Assembly: GCA_937898415.1 (NCBI GenBank) | Contig: CALDLA010000178.1 | Coordinates: 1-14,021 of the forward strand | From: an uncultured Prevotellaceae bacterium | Lineage (GTDB): Bacteria; Bacteroidota; Bacteroidia; Bacteroidales; Bacteroidaceae | Length of the DNA: 14,021 nt | Direction: 5' to 3' | Shown here: one piece after another, positions 7,696 through 13,880 of the stretch | How the letters are laid out: each line of letters starts with the position of its first letter | How positions within the stretch are numbered: position 1 is the stretch's first letter | Made by a program: the position numbers and the translations under genes | Notes under the pieces: model-generated | Databases searched by the model: none | What the model saw: the letters and a program-made list of their open reading frames with translations, nothing else | Told to the model about the DNA's origin: nothing

Positions 7696-7929
7696 TTACG
7701 CAGCCATCCCGATGTCGTGCAGGAACTCGGGGGCGAGGTCGGCACCGTTGGCCCACTCAATGGTGTAGCCCGTCAGTCCGAACTGCGTGAACTTTTCAAG
7801 GTCGAGCAATTCGCCGAACACCTCGCCCGTCAGGTAAGGCTTCAGGTCGCAGAGCTTGCGCGTCCCGTCGCTGAAGGTGAGCAGCAGCTCGTAGTCCTTC
7901 ACATAGTCAACGTCTGTGATTCTAAGCAT
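7696..7929 (-). CDS. DUF2442 domain protein
   Basis: A 77-residue protein that is essentially a single DUF2442 domain. The pattern YELLLTFSDGTRKLCDLKPYL, then GEVFGELLDLEKF, then YTIEWANGADLAPEFLHD matches the family from end to end. The domain's molecular role is unknown; genes of this family are small, often mobile, and very often sit directly beside DUF4160 genes, as here, in an arrangement sometimes compared with toxin-antitoxin pairs. The start at 7929 is supported by an unusually good Shine-Dalgarno sequence, AAAGGAG at 7942-7936, six bases upstream of the ATG, stronger than at any other gene in this window. The frame is intact and ends in TAA, while the genes on both sides are interrupted by TGA. 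The DUF4160 reading frame ends 88 bases upstream. Confidence 0.82.
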   Translation of the reverse strand: MLRITDVDYVKDYELLLTFSDGTRKLCDLKPYLTGEVFGELLDLEKFTQFGLTGYTIEWANGADLAPEFLHDIGMAA

Positions 7930-7935
7930 ATCGTT

Positions 7936-7942
7936 CTCCTTT
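7936..7942 (-). promoter_or_regulatory. strong ribosome binding site of the DUF2442 gene
   Basis: AAAGGAG on the minus strand lies six bases before the ATG. Other genes in the window lack a comparable Shine-Dalgarno, as is common in Bacteroidota, so this suggests efficient independent translation, perhaps imported with the gene. Confidence 0.55.
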
Positions 7943-7972
7943 CTTTATTTAAGTGGTTAAATATTCATTCGA

Positions 7973-8029
7973 CCTCTTCTGCGCTCGGAAAAGCAAGTAC
8001 ACTTGCTCTGCTCTCGCTTATCGAAGAGG
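7973..8029. repeat. nested palindromic element overlapping the DUF4160 stop codon
   Basis: CCTCTTC (7973-7979) and GAAGAGG (8023-8029) form an outer stem. Inside is the perfect palindrome AGCAAGT-AC-ACTTGCT (7992-8007), flanked by GCTCGGAAA and CTGCTCTCGCTTAT. On the minus strand the inner hairpin is followed by TTTT and could terminate DUF4160 transcription. From memory, very similar strings (..GGAAAAGCAAGT..ACTTGCTCTGC..) are dispersed in Prevotella genomes. The DUF4160 stop codon at 8020-8018 lies inside the element. Confidence 0.55.
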
Positions 8030-8275
8030 TTCAATTCGTCCCAGCTTCTCGCCCTTCTGTGCCTTCTCCCAGAGGGTGAGGATTTCGGCCTCGTGCAAGT
8101 CCATCCATTCGTTCACCTTGGCGATGACCTTCGAGGGAGTCTTGCCGTCGACAACGCGGTCGAGCACGCTGATGCAGCACTCGTACTCGCCGTAAGTGAA
8201 ATGGATGTGCGGCGGATTGTGGTCGCGCCAGTAGAGGCTGATGATGATTCAAAAGAATTTGCTGATTTCCGGCAT
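8018..8275 (-). pseudogene. DUF4160 domain protein interrupted by an in-frame TGA
   Basis: From ATG at 8275 the frame reads MPEISKFF, a TGA at 8251-8249 (codon 9), then continues in the same frame IIISLYWRDHNPPHIHF and TYGEYECCISVLDR, with further conserved segments EWMDLHEAEILTLWEKA and GRIEPLR, to TAA at 8020. Altogether there are 85 codons, the usual size of a DUF4160 protein. The family begins MPEISRFYGIxI, so the TGA replaces the conserved Gly of the F-G-I motif; GGA-to-TGA would explain it. Everything downstream is intact, including the DHNPPHIH signature. No ATG lies near the N-terminus after the TGA, so re-initiation would lose the conserved DHNPPH block. The pairing with DUF2442 is typical of the two families. 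It is probably a recent pseudogene; suppression of UGA is the alternative. A -7 promoter element is present upstream. Confidence 0.75.
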
Positions 8276-8304
8276 AATGTTTCTTGTTTTGTTATTTACG
8301 GCGA

Positions 8305-8312
8305 CAAATTTA
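8305..8312 (-). promoter_or_regulatory. -7 promoter element for the DUF4160/DUF2442 genes
   Basis: The minus strand reads TAAATTTG, a full match to TAnnTTTG, 30 bases upstream of the DUF4160 ATG. A clear -33 TTTG partner is not seen, so the call rests on the -7 element and position. Confidence 0.4.
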
Positions 8313-8420
8313 CAAAATATTTCGCACATTCGTAGTTATTCCCCCGAAAAATCTACAAGATTTAACGGTCGGCTTTTGCCATTTATCCCAAAATCTGCCG
8401 TTAATCACACCATTCGTCAC

Positions 8421-8456
8421 AAACCCCTGCATAATATTCCACTTATGCAGGGGTTT
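8421..8456. promoter_or_regulatory. perfect 14-bp inverted repeat in front of the receptor promoter
   Basis: AAACCCCTGCATAA (8421-8434) and its exact reverse complement (8443-8456) are separated by eight bases. The right arm covers the expected -33 region of the receptor gene, whose -7 element begins at 8471. There is no T-run after either arm and no transcript from a neighbouring gene that would need ending here, so an operator is more likely than a terminator. Confidence 0.5.
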
Positions 8457-8470
8457 CTGCAACTTCATCG

Positions 8471-8478
8471 TACCTTTG
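8471..8478 (+). promoter_or_regulatory. -7 promoter element of the outer-membrane receptor gene
   Basis: TACCTTTG is a complete TAnnTTTG match 38 bases before the chosen ATG at 8517. No good -33 TTTG is present at the usual distance; that position is taken by the right arm of the inverted repeat, which fits a promoter that needs an activator or is blocked by a repressor. Confidence 0.5.
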
Positions 8479-8516
8479 CATCGTCAAAAGGACGAAATCA
8501 ATTAAATGATATCGAA

Positions 8517-10958
8517 ATGAAAACAATGAGATTCACAGCACTGATGGCTGCAATGATGATGACGATGACAATGACCGCCAAGACACAGGACTGGGGCGGA
8601 CGAGTGATTGACAAGAAGGGCGAACCGATGCCTTTCGTGAATGTGGTGCTGCTGTCGCTGCCCGACTCGGCCTTCGTGCAGGGAGCGATGACGGATATGG
8701 ACGGCGTGTTCAAGATTGTGACGGATGTCAACGAGGGATTATTGAAGGTGACGAGCGTAGGGTATGAGACGAAATATATAAATATTACAGACCCCACCCC
8801 TGCCCCTCCCCTTGATGGGAGGGGAGTGGCTGCGCCAGACCAGAACCTGACCATCCAGATGAAGGAGGACACGCAACTGCTCAGCGAGGTTGTGGTGAAG
8901 GGGCAGTTGCCCAAGACCCAAGTGAAGGGCGACGCTATGCGCACCACCGTCGCTGGCACGATACTGGAGAAGGCTGGTACCGTCTCAGATGCCTTGTCGA
9001 AGATTCCTTCGCTGGAGGCTGAGCGCGATGGCGGCGTGAAGGTACTGGGCCGTGGCGATGCCGTGGTGTATATCAACGGCCGACGGGTGCAGGACATGAA
9101 GGAACTCTCGCGTCTGCGCTCCGACCAGATTCAGCATGTCGATGTGGTGCAGAACCCTGGCGCCCGCTATGCAGCTTCAACCAAGGCCGTCGTGCGCATC
9201 GCGTTGAAGAAGGCGCAGGGCGAGGGTCTGAGTTTCCAGAACAGCACGCAGTTCATGTACCAGTACGGAGGCTCGCTGAACGATAACTTCACGGCCAACT
9301 ACCGCACGGGCGGACTCGACGTGACAGGCTCGTTCTGGGTGGGCACCTATAATCACTATAAGGGCTTACAGGTCAACGACATGCTTTACTACGTGGGACC
9401 GGATCAGGTAACGGGGCACTCCACCCAGGAGATCAGACATCCCTGGCACGCATGGTCGCCACAGTTGCAGTTCAATTATATGGTCAACGAGAATCACACC
9501 TTTGGCGCCTACTACAAATACGACCGCACGCCCAGCGGCGAGACGAAGGGTGACTACCTGACGGATATGTTCGAGAACGGCATTCTCACCGAGCGCTCCG
9601 CAAGCTACATTTGGCAGGACCAGAGCGTCAAGAAGCACATCTTTAACGCCTATTACAACGGCAAGGTGGGACAGCTGGGTATCGACCTGAACATCGACGG
9701 TCTCTTCGACGACACCAAGACGCCAGGCCGCACGACGGAGCAGACAACGGTTGTCGGTGCCACCCCCGTTGACCGCACCATCGAGAGCAATACCAACAGC
9801 GGCAACAATTTCTGGGCCTCGAAGCTCATCTTCAGCTATCCCGTGCTGAAGGGTAATTTCTCGCTGGGTGGCGAGTACAGCTATAACCATCGCACGGATG
9901 CCTACACATTCCAGGCTTCCGACTATGTGCCCGTCAAGGCCACCGACACAGAGATCAACGAGAAGTCGTCAGCAGCCTTCTTCGAGTACGGCCGTCAGTT
10001 CGGAAAGGTCTTTGCCCAGGCAGGTCTGCGCTACGAGCACTTGACCAACGACTACTTCAACTTCGGCAAGCGCGAGGACGAAATGTGCCGCAACTACGGC
10101 GACTGGTTCCCCACCGCTACCCTCTCCGCTCCCATCGGCAAGATGCAACTGAGCCTCTCGTATCGCCGCGACATTCAGCGCCCTGCCTACTCAAGCCTGA
10201 CCAGCTCGACGATGTACGCCAACCATTACACCTATCAGAGCGGCAACCCCTACCTCCTGCCGACCTACACCCACAGCCTCGTGCTAAATTCCGCCTATCA
10301 GTGGGCAAACCTGACCGTCGAGTACGGTCGCATAAAGAACAGCGAGACCATGTCCACCGAGCCTTTCCCCGGCAGCACCGATCCGCTCATCAGCCTTGTC
10401 CGTCCCATCAACAGTGAGGAGGACTACAACCAACTTTCACTGAGCCTCTCCGCCAGTCCCACCATTGGCAAGTGGCACCCGATGTGGTACGCCTTCACAG
10501 TCTTCCAGAACTACAAGACGCCGACGGCTGAAAGGCAACGGGTAGGCGAGCAAAGCTCGGGAATCGGCACCATCAAAACCCTCAACGACCCCTATGTCAC
10601 GCTCATCTGGAACAACGACATCGAACTGCCCCACAGCTTTCGCCTGAGTGCCAACGCCCAGTGGGCCACGAAGGGCGACTACAACAACTTCAGCATCACC
10701 GCCCAGCGCTTTGACCTCACGCTCGGCGTGCAGCGCGACTTCAACCTCCGCCGTCTGGGAATGCTGACTCTTGATGTGCGCTGCGTCGACATCCTGAATA
10801 CCAACAAGACCGCTGCCGTTATCTACGGCATCCGCGAACTATCGACTGACAACCCCGCCCGCCGCACGTTCCTCGTCAACCTCAATTGGAAGTTCAACGA
10901 GGCCCGCTCGAAGTATCGCGGCTCTGGTGCCGGCGAGAAGCAGAAGGCAAGAATGTAA
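8517..10958 (+). CDS. TonB-dependent-receptor-like outer-membrane beta-barrel protein
   Basis: A protein of 813 residues. Residues 1-24 are a Met/Thr-rich signal peptide. A carboxypeptidase-regulatory-like domain (about 25-90; WGGRVIDKKGEPMPFVNVVL through VTSVGYETKYI) is followed by LSEVVVKG, a plug-like region (KIPSLEAERDGGVKVLGRGDAVVYINGRRV, IQHVDVVQNPGARYAAS) and a long barrel with alternating aromatic strands. The C-terminus FNEARSKYRGSGAGEKQKARM is typical of the OMP_b-brl_3 receptor family. The protein sits in the outer membrane and probably imports or binds a ligand, with energy from TonB-ExbBD; the ligand is unknown and no SusD partner is adjacent. The frame is open to 8241, but the start at 8517 follows the promoter and begins the signal peptide. 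Residues 93-106 (PTPAPPLDGRGVAA) are encoded by a palindromic repeat and look like an in-frame insertion. Confidence 0.9.
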   Translation: MKTMRFTALMAAMMMTMTMTAKTQDWGGRVIDKKGEPMPFVNVVLLSLPDSAFVQGAMTDMDGVFKIVTDVNEGLLKVTSVGYETKYINITDPTPAPPLDGRGVAAPDQNLTIQMKEDTQLLSEVVVKGQLPKTQVKGDAMRTTVAGTILEKAGTVSDALSKIPSLEAERDGGVKVLGRGDAVVYINGRRVQDMKELSRLRSDQIQHVDVVQNPGARYAASTKAVVRIALKKAQGEGLSFQNSTQFMYQYGGSLNDNFTANYRTGGLDVTGSFWVGTYNHYKGLQVNDMLYYVGPDQVTGHSTQEIRHPWHAWSPQLQFNYMVNENHTFGAYYKYDRTPSGETKGDYLTDMFENGILTERSASYIWQDQSVKKHIFNAYYNGKVGQLGIDLNIDGLFDDTKTPGRTTEQTTVVGATPVDRTIESNTNSGNNFWASKLIFSYPVLKGNFSLGGEYSYNHRTDAYTFQASDYVPVKATDTEINEKSSAAFFEYGRQFGKVFAQAGLRYEHLTNDYFNFGKREDEMCRNYGDWFPTATLSAPIGKMQLSLSYRRDIQRPAYSSLTSSTMYANHYTYQSGNPYLLPTYTHSLVLNSAYQWANLTVEYGRIKNSETMSTEPFPGSTDPLISLVRPINSEEDYNQLSLSLSASPTIGKWHPMWYAFTVFQNYKTPTAERQRVGEQSSGIGTIKTLNDPYVTLIWNNDIELPHSFRLSANAQWATKGDYNNFSITAQRFDLTLGVQRDFNLRRLGMLTLDVRCVDILNTNKTAAVIYGIRELSTDNPARRTFLVNLNWKFNEARSKYRGSGAGEKQKARM
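8791..8832. repeat. palindromic repeat inserted in-frame within the receptor gene
   Basis: CCCCTCCC (8803-8810) pairs with GGGAGGGG (8817-8824) across a six-base loop, flanked by ACCCCACCCCTG and AGTGGCTGCG. The composition is unlike the surrounding codons and resembles the short C/G-rich palindromes dispersed in Bacteroidota genomes. It is translated as a Pro/Gly-rich linker between the regulatory-like domain and the plug. Confidence 0.6.
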
Positions 10959-11032
10959 TTATCCAAGCAGCTTGTTCCGTTAAAAGATGCAACTTTTTGC
11001 GGCAAATTGCTACGATTGCGTGGAATGTTTCG

Positions 11033-11040
11033 TATCTTTG
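11033..11040 (+). promoter_or_regulatory. -7 promoter element of the alpha/beta hydrolase gene
   Basis: TATCTTTG matches TAnnTTTG and lies 13 bases before the ATG at 11054, giving a very short leader. Candidate TTG elements upstream (11007 and 11016) are not at the ideal distance. The receptor gene ends 74 bases before this element, so independent transcription is likely. Confidence 0.45.
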
Positions 11041-11053
11041 TAGCCAAAAAAAT

Positions 11054-12319
11054 ATGAAGAGAATCATCCTATTCCTTATCCTCGCTGTCGCCACACTAAC
11101 AGCCGAGGCGCAAGTTGACCTTATTGGCTCTTGGACGGGCAAGCTTGACTTGGGCGTTGGAAAGCTGACGCTGGTGTTCCATCTGAAGCAGGCAGACGGC
11201 CATGTGAATGTGACGATGGACAGCCCCGACCAGAGCGCAAAGGGCATACCGTGCGAGAAAGATTTCTTGTCTTACGACTCGCTGGCGGTAAGCGTCAAAA
11301 GCATAAACGCTTCTTACAACGGACGGCTGAAGGACGGCAAGATTGTTGGCACGTTCAAGCAGAATGGCATGTCGCTGCCGCTGGTGCTGACGAAGGGCAC
11401 AGAAGAACTGAAACGCCCGCAGAACCCACAGCCACCGTTCCCCTACGAGACCGAGGAGGTGACGTTTCGCAACGAACAGGATAGCGCCATGCTGGCGGGA
11501 ACGCTGACGTGGCCAGTAGGCTATGATCCTAAGTCGAGAAAGACGACGGTGAGCACCAGTCGTCAGCCTGTTGTAGTCCTATTTGTGACTGGCAGCGGTC
11601 AGGAGAACCGTGACGAGGAGATATACGACCACAAACCTTTCCTTGTCATTGCCGACTATCTGGCTCGTCAGGGAATTGCTTCTCTGCGATATGACGACCG
11701 CGCCACGGGAGCCTCCAAGGGCGGCGACTTAAGGAACGCCACGAGCGAGGACTTCGCCCGCGATGCCGCAGCAGGGTTAGAATACCTACGCAGCCGCAAA
11801 GCTTTCGCCAAGGTTGGCATCATCGGCCACAGCGAGGGCGGACTCATCGGCTTCATGCTTGGCGCACAAGGAAAGACCGACTTCCTCGTATCGCTGGCAG
11901 GCCCCGGCGTGAAGGGCGACACGCTTGCCGCATCGCAGAAAAACCGAATGTTAAAGATGTCAGGACTGCCTGACACTGTGACGGCAGAACAAATTCGACA
12001 AGATCCACAAATCCAAAAAATTCGTTGGTATCAATGGTTCACCGACTATGACCCGTCTGCTGACATTGCTGCCACGCGCTGCCCCGTCTTCGCCCTCAAC
12101 GGCGACCGCGACTGGCAGGTCATTTCCTCGCTTAATCTTACTGCTATTGAACGTCTGTTGCCAAAGTCGAAGAATAACCTAACGAAAGAATACCCTGGGC
12201 TGAACCACCTCTTCCAGCACAGCGCCACGGGTCATCCCAATGAGTACCGACAGATAGAGGAAACCATATCGCCAGAAGTACTCAGCGACATCGCAGAATG
12301 GATAGATACTGTTCCTTAG
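11054..12319 (+). CDS. exported alpha/beta hydrolase (serine hydrolase, S33-like)
   Basis: A protein of 421 residues with a 20-residue signal peptide (ending LTAEAQ). A small beta-rich domain follows (about 21-125; LIGSWTGKLDLGVGKLTLVFHL, then KDGKIVGTFKQNG). The alpha/beta hydrolase domain is about 140-421. The catalytic triad is readable: Ser260 in GHSEGG, Asp353 in NGDRDWQV and His385 in GLNHLFQ. GSGQENRDEE and ASLRYDDRATGASKG are also typical of this bacterial subfamily, usually annotated as alpha/beta hydrolase or dienelactone-hydrolase-like. The predicted substrate is an ester or peptide in the periplasm; specificity cannot be read. The frame is open back to 10886, but the ATG at 11054 follows the promoter and starts the signal peptide. 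The final residues DTVP and the TAG overlap a minus-strand HU-like start, so the natural C-terminus may have been altered by a rearrangement. Confidence 0.88.
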   Translation: MKRIILFLILAVATLTAEAQVDLIGSWTGKLDLGVGKLTLVFHLKQADGHVNVTMDSPDQSAKGIPCEKDFLSYDSLAVSVKSINASYNGRLKDGKIVGTFKQNGMSLPLVLTKGTEELKRPQNPQPPFPYETEEVTFRNEQDSAMLAGTLTWPVGYDPKSRKTTVSTSRQPVVVLFVTGSGQENRDEEIYDHKPFLVIADYLARQGIASLRYDDRATGASKGGDLRNATSEDFARDAAAGLEYLRSRKAFAKVGIIGHSEGGLIGFMLGAQGKTDFLVSLAGPGVKGDTLAASQKNRMLKMSGLPDTVTAEQIRQDPQIQKIRWYQWFTDYDPSADIAATRCPVFALNGDRDWQVISSLNLTAIERLLPKSKNNLTKEYPGLNHLFQHSATGHPNEYRQIEETISPEVLSDIAEWIDTVP

Positions 12320-12338
12320 CTTTTACTTTCAGTGCCAT
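12282..12338 (-). pseudogene. possible 5' remnant of an HU-like DNA-binding protein gene
   Basis: On the minus strand ATG at 12338 opens a frame reading MALKVKAKEQ, then YLSILRCR and a TGA. From memory the first ten residues match the N-terminus of Bacteroidota HU-like (histone-like) DNA-binding proteins; the rest does not and is simply the antisense of the hydrolase 3' end. A promoter element stands 137 bases upstream. The simplest reading is that a deletion or other rearrangement joined the hydrolase 3' end to the start of an HU-like gene near 12309. Ten residues are weak evidence, and a chance match is possible. Confidence 0.35.
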
Positions 12339-12474
12339 AATTCAAATTGGTTTAAAGTTTCACATTCAATTTTTAATCTCACTTTTCGTCGCATTTCGAT
12401 TGAAATTTTGCCTCCCCCGTGGGCCCGTATTCTTTTTCTCGCGGGCGCGCAAATTTCTTCTCTCAAATGCATTG

Positions 12475-12482
12475 CAAAGGTA
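12475..12482 (-). promoter_or_regulatory. orphan minus-strand -7 promoter element
   Basis: The minus strand reads TACCTTTG, a full TAnnTTTG match, with TTCG (one mismatch to TTTG) about 21 bases upstream. It points toward the ten-codon HU-like remnant and no other gene. The 130-base leader between them contains a C/G-rich segment around 12415-12450 and nothing coding. Confidence 0.35.
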
Positions 12483-12542
12483 CGACATCAGCATTGCGGT
12501 TCTCGAATGTTGCCGGAAGAAAAATTATATTTTTTTGGTGGC

Positions 12543-12690
12543 GGTCATTTGGTCATTTGGTCATTTGTCAAAATCGAAAACAGATGCTGTCAAATCCGTC
12601 ACTATAATATAAATATTCTATTTATATATAGTGAGCAAATAACCGCGTACCCGAAATCGAAAATGACCAAATGACCTTGACCAAATGACC
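12543..12690. repeat. nested inverted-repeat element built of GGTCATTT units
   Basis: Three tandem GGTCATTT units (12543-12566) face AAATGACC units at 12661-12668, 12669-12676 and 12683-12690, with TTGACC between the last two. Between the arms, TCACTATA-rich sequence at 12599-12634 folds into an A/T-rich hairpin with 16-17 bases per arm (one bulge) and a loop of about three bases. A 10-base direct repeat, AAATCGAAAA, occurs at 12571 and 12654. No open reading frame is supported. Size and symmetry suggest a MITE-like or structured-RNA element; no target-site duplication was identified. Confidence 0.6.
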
Positions 12691-12708
12691 AAGTGATTTA
12701 TATTTCAC

Positions 12709-12778
12709 CCTCGGCACCCGATTTGCCTTTCCCTTCGGCCAGCGACCTTCGGCTCCGGGTTTTGTCGAGGACTTTTTT
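12709..12778 (+). terminator. possible terminator-like structure
   Basis: CCTCG (12709-12713) and ACCCG (12716-12720) can pair with CGGGT (12756-12760) and CGAGG (12766-12770), with two small CCTTCGG-type hairpins in the large loop. A run of six T follows at 12773-12778. The large loop and interrupted stem make this a weak call. Confidence 0.25.
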
Positions 12779-13069
12779 GTGCCGTTTTCCTGTCACATCC
12801 GAAAGAAATATCCTCAATTATTGGGGTATCTCCGAGAATCTTACTACTATTGCAGTATGATTCAGAATGAAGGTAAGGCCAAGCAACAAGGCTGTAAGGT
12901 GGTCGTACTTGACTTTGACATGCACATGTCTGAAAGCATTTTGAAGACGAAGAAGATAGTCTCTGGTCTCTTCGGTCGCCATGAAGATTTCAGCGAGGGG
13001 AGTCTTCAGGCATCTTTTTATCTTATTGTACGTTTTAGTATTAAAACGCTTGCATTTCTCAAAGGAATC
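12779..13069. other. stretch without a supported gene
   Basis: On the minus strand the frame after the stop codon of the HTH gene stays open for 83 codons (13069 to 12821, ending TAA at 12818). It contains an ATG at 12982 that would encode 54 residues beginning MATEETRDYLLRLQNAF. On the plus strand an overlapping open frame also passes through. Neither shows a recognisable motif, Shine-Dalgarno or promoter. The region may be a decayed gene or insertion-sequence remnant, but I cannot support an identity. Confidence 0.3.
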
Positions 13070-13765
13070 TTACCTCTCCCTCCCTTTGATTCTCGAGCGG
13101 ATTGTGCGGAGGGAGGCGGGTTTCACGTCGAGGATCTGGGCGATGGTGTCGTCGTCGTAGCGGAGGTCGTCCTGAAGGATCAAGAAGACGTACTGCGCCG
13201 GTGTGAGCGGATGGTATGTGTGCTCCCACTGCTGCCAGCGCTTCGGGCGCAGTTGGGCGAAATAGTCTATCAGGCACTGCCGTTCCTCTGCTGTCATGTC
13301 GCCGACGTTTTCCATTTCCTGCAGTTTCACAAAGCACCGCGTGCCCACAAGCAATTTGTTGGATATATGCTGGCGGTTGGCCTCTATCTGCTTGTTCAAC
13401 TCGGCGATGGTCTGTTCATTAGCCTCGCCGCTCTGTTGCAGCCGCTCTATCTCCGCCTGGTTCTCTGTAATCCGTCTCGCATGCTCGTCAAGTCGGAATC
13501 TCAGGCTCCTGACTCTTCGCCAATACCACCAGATACCCATCGTCAGCACAAACAGGAAAGATAGAAATGCGATTCCCACTTTCATCATCTGCCGATGTGA
13601 TCTCTCCTCCCAGCGCGCTTCATCAAACTTCTTTTGCCAGTCGGCAATCTCCAGACTATGATTGGCTTTCATAACTGAGTCGGTAAACACATCCTTTTGC
13701 CGTTTCATGTCCAAAGCCGCATTCATATCGCCAGTCTTTTCATAGAGCTTGGATAAAACCTCCAT
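13070..13765 (-). pseudogene. 5'-truncated TPR / coiled-coil / HTH regulator
   Basis: The remaining 231 residues contain, in order, one TPR-like unit (MEVLSKLYEKTGDMNAALDMK, residues 1-21), a membrane segment (about 63-82, IAFLSFLFVLTMGIWWYW), a coiled coil (about 90-135, LDEHARRITENQAEIERLQQ), and a C-terminal helix-turn-helix-like domain (LTPAQYVFLILQDDLRYDDDTIAQILDVKPASLRTIRSRIKG). Bacteroidota have regulators with a signal peptide, several periplasmic TPRs, one membrane span, a coiled coil and a cytoplasmic DNA-binding domain, usually well over 500 residues. Here the signal peptide and nearly all TPRs are missing. In-frame upstream codons IERNHS look compatible with the TPR, but a TGA (13786-13784) and a TAA (13831-13829) follow, and the sequence beyond is low-complexity CT-rich. 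It is therefore probably a truncated remnant, although the cytoplasmic half could still be made from the ATG at 13765. Confidence 0.65.
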
Positions 13766-13880
13766 CGAATGGTTGCGTTCAATTCACCCACGTTCCTCCG
13801 TTGTTTCTCTCTCTCGCCTCACGGCGTATTATATGTGTTTATTATCAGAAATCTAACGGAAAACGTGAATATGAATCACA

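Noticed and set aside
7498..8251. Selenocysteine or genome-wide UGA recoding to explain the in-frame TGA codons
   Set aside because: Neither family uses selenocysteine at these sites and no SECIS-like hairpin is evident just after the codons. Five long genes in the window have no internal TGA, which argues against general recoding.
8241..8516. Upstream extension of the receptor frame
   Set aside because: The extra 92 codons cover the divergent promoter, the inverted repeat and the DUF4160 start; the ATG at 8517 follows the -7 element and begins a signal peptide.
10886..11053. Upstream extension of the hydrolase frame into the receptor gene
   Set aside because: The start at 11054 follows the TATCTTTG element and gives a normal signal peptide.
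12779..13564. Plus-strand open frame of 261 codons
   Set aside because: Most of it is antisense to the clearly coding regulator remnant, its product shows no domain, and there is no promoter or Shine-Dalgarno before it.
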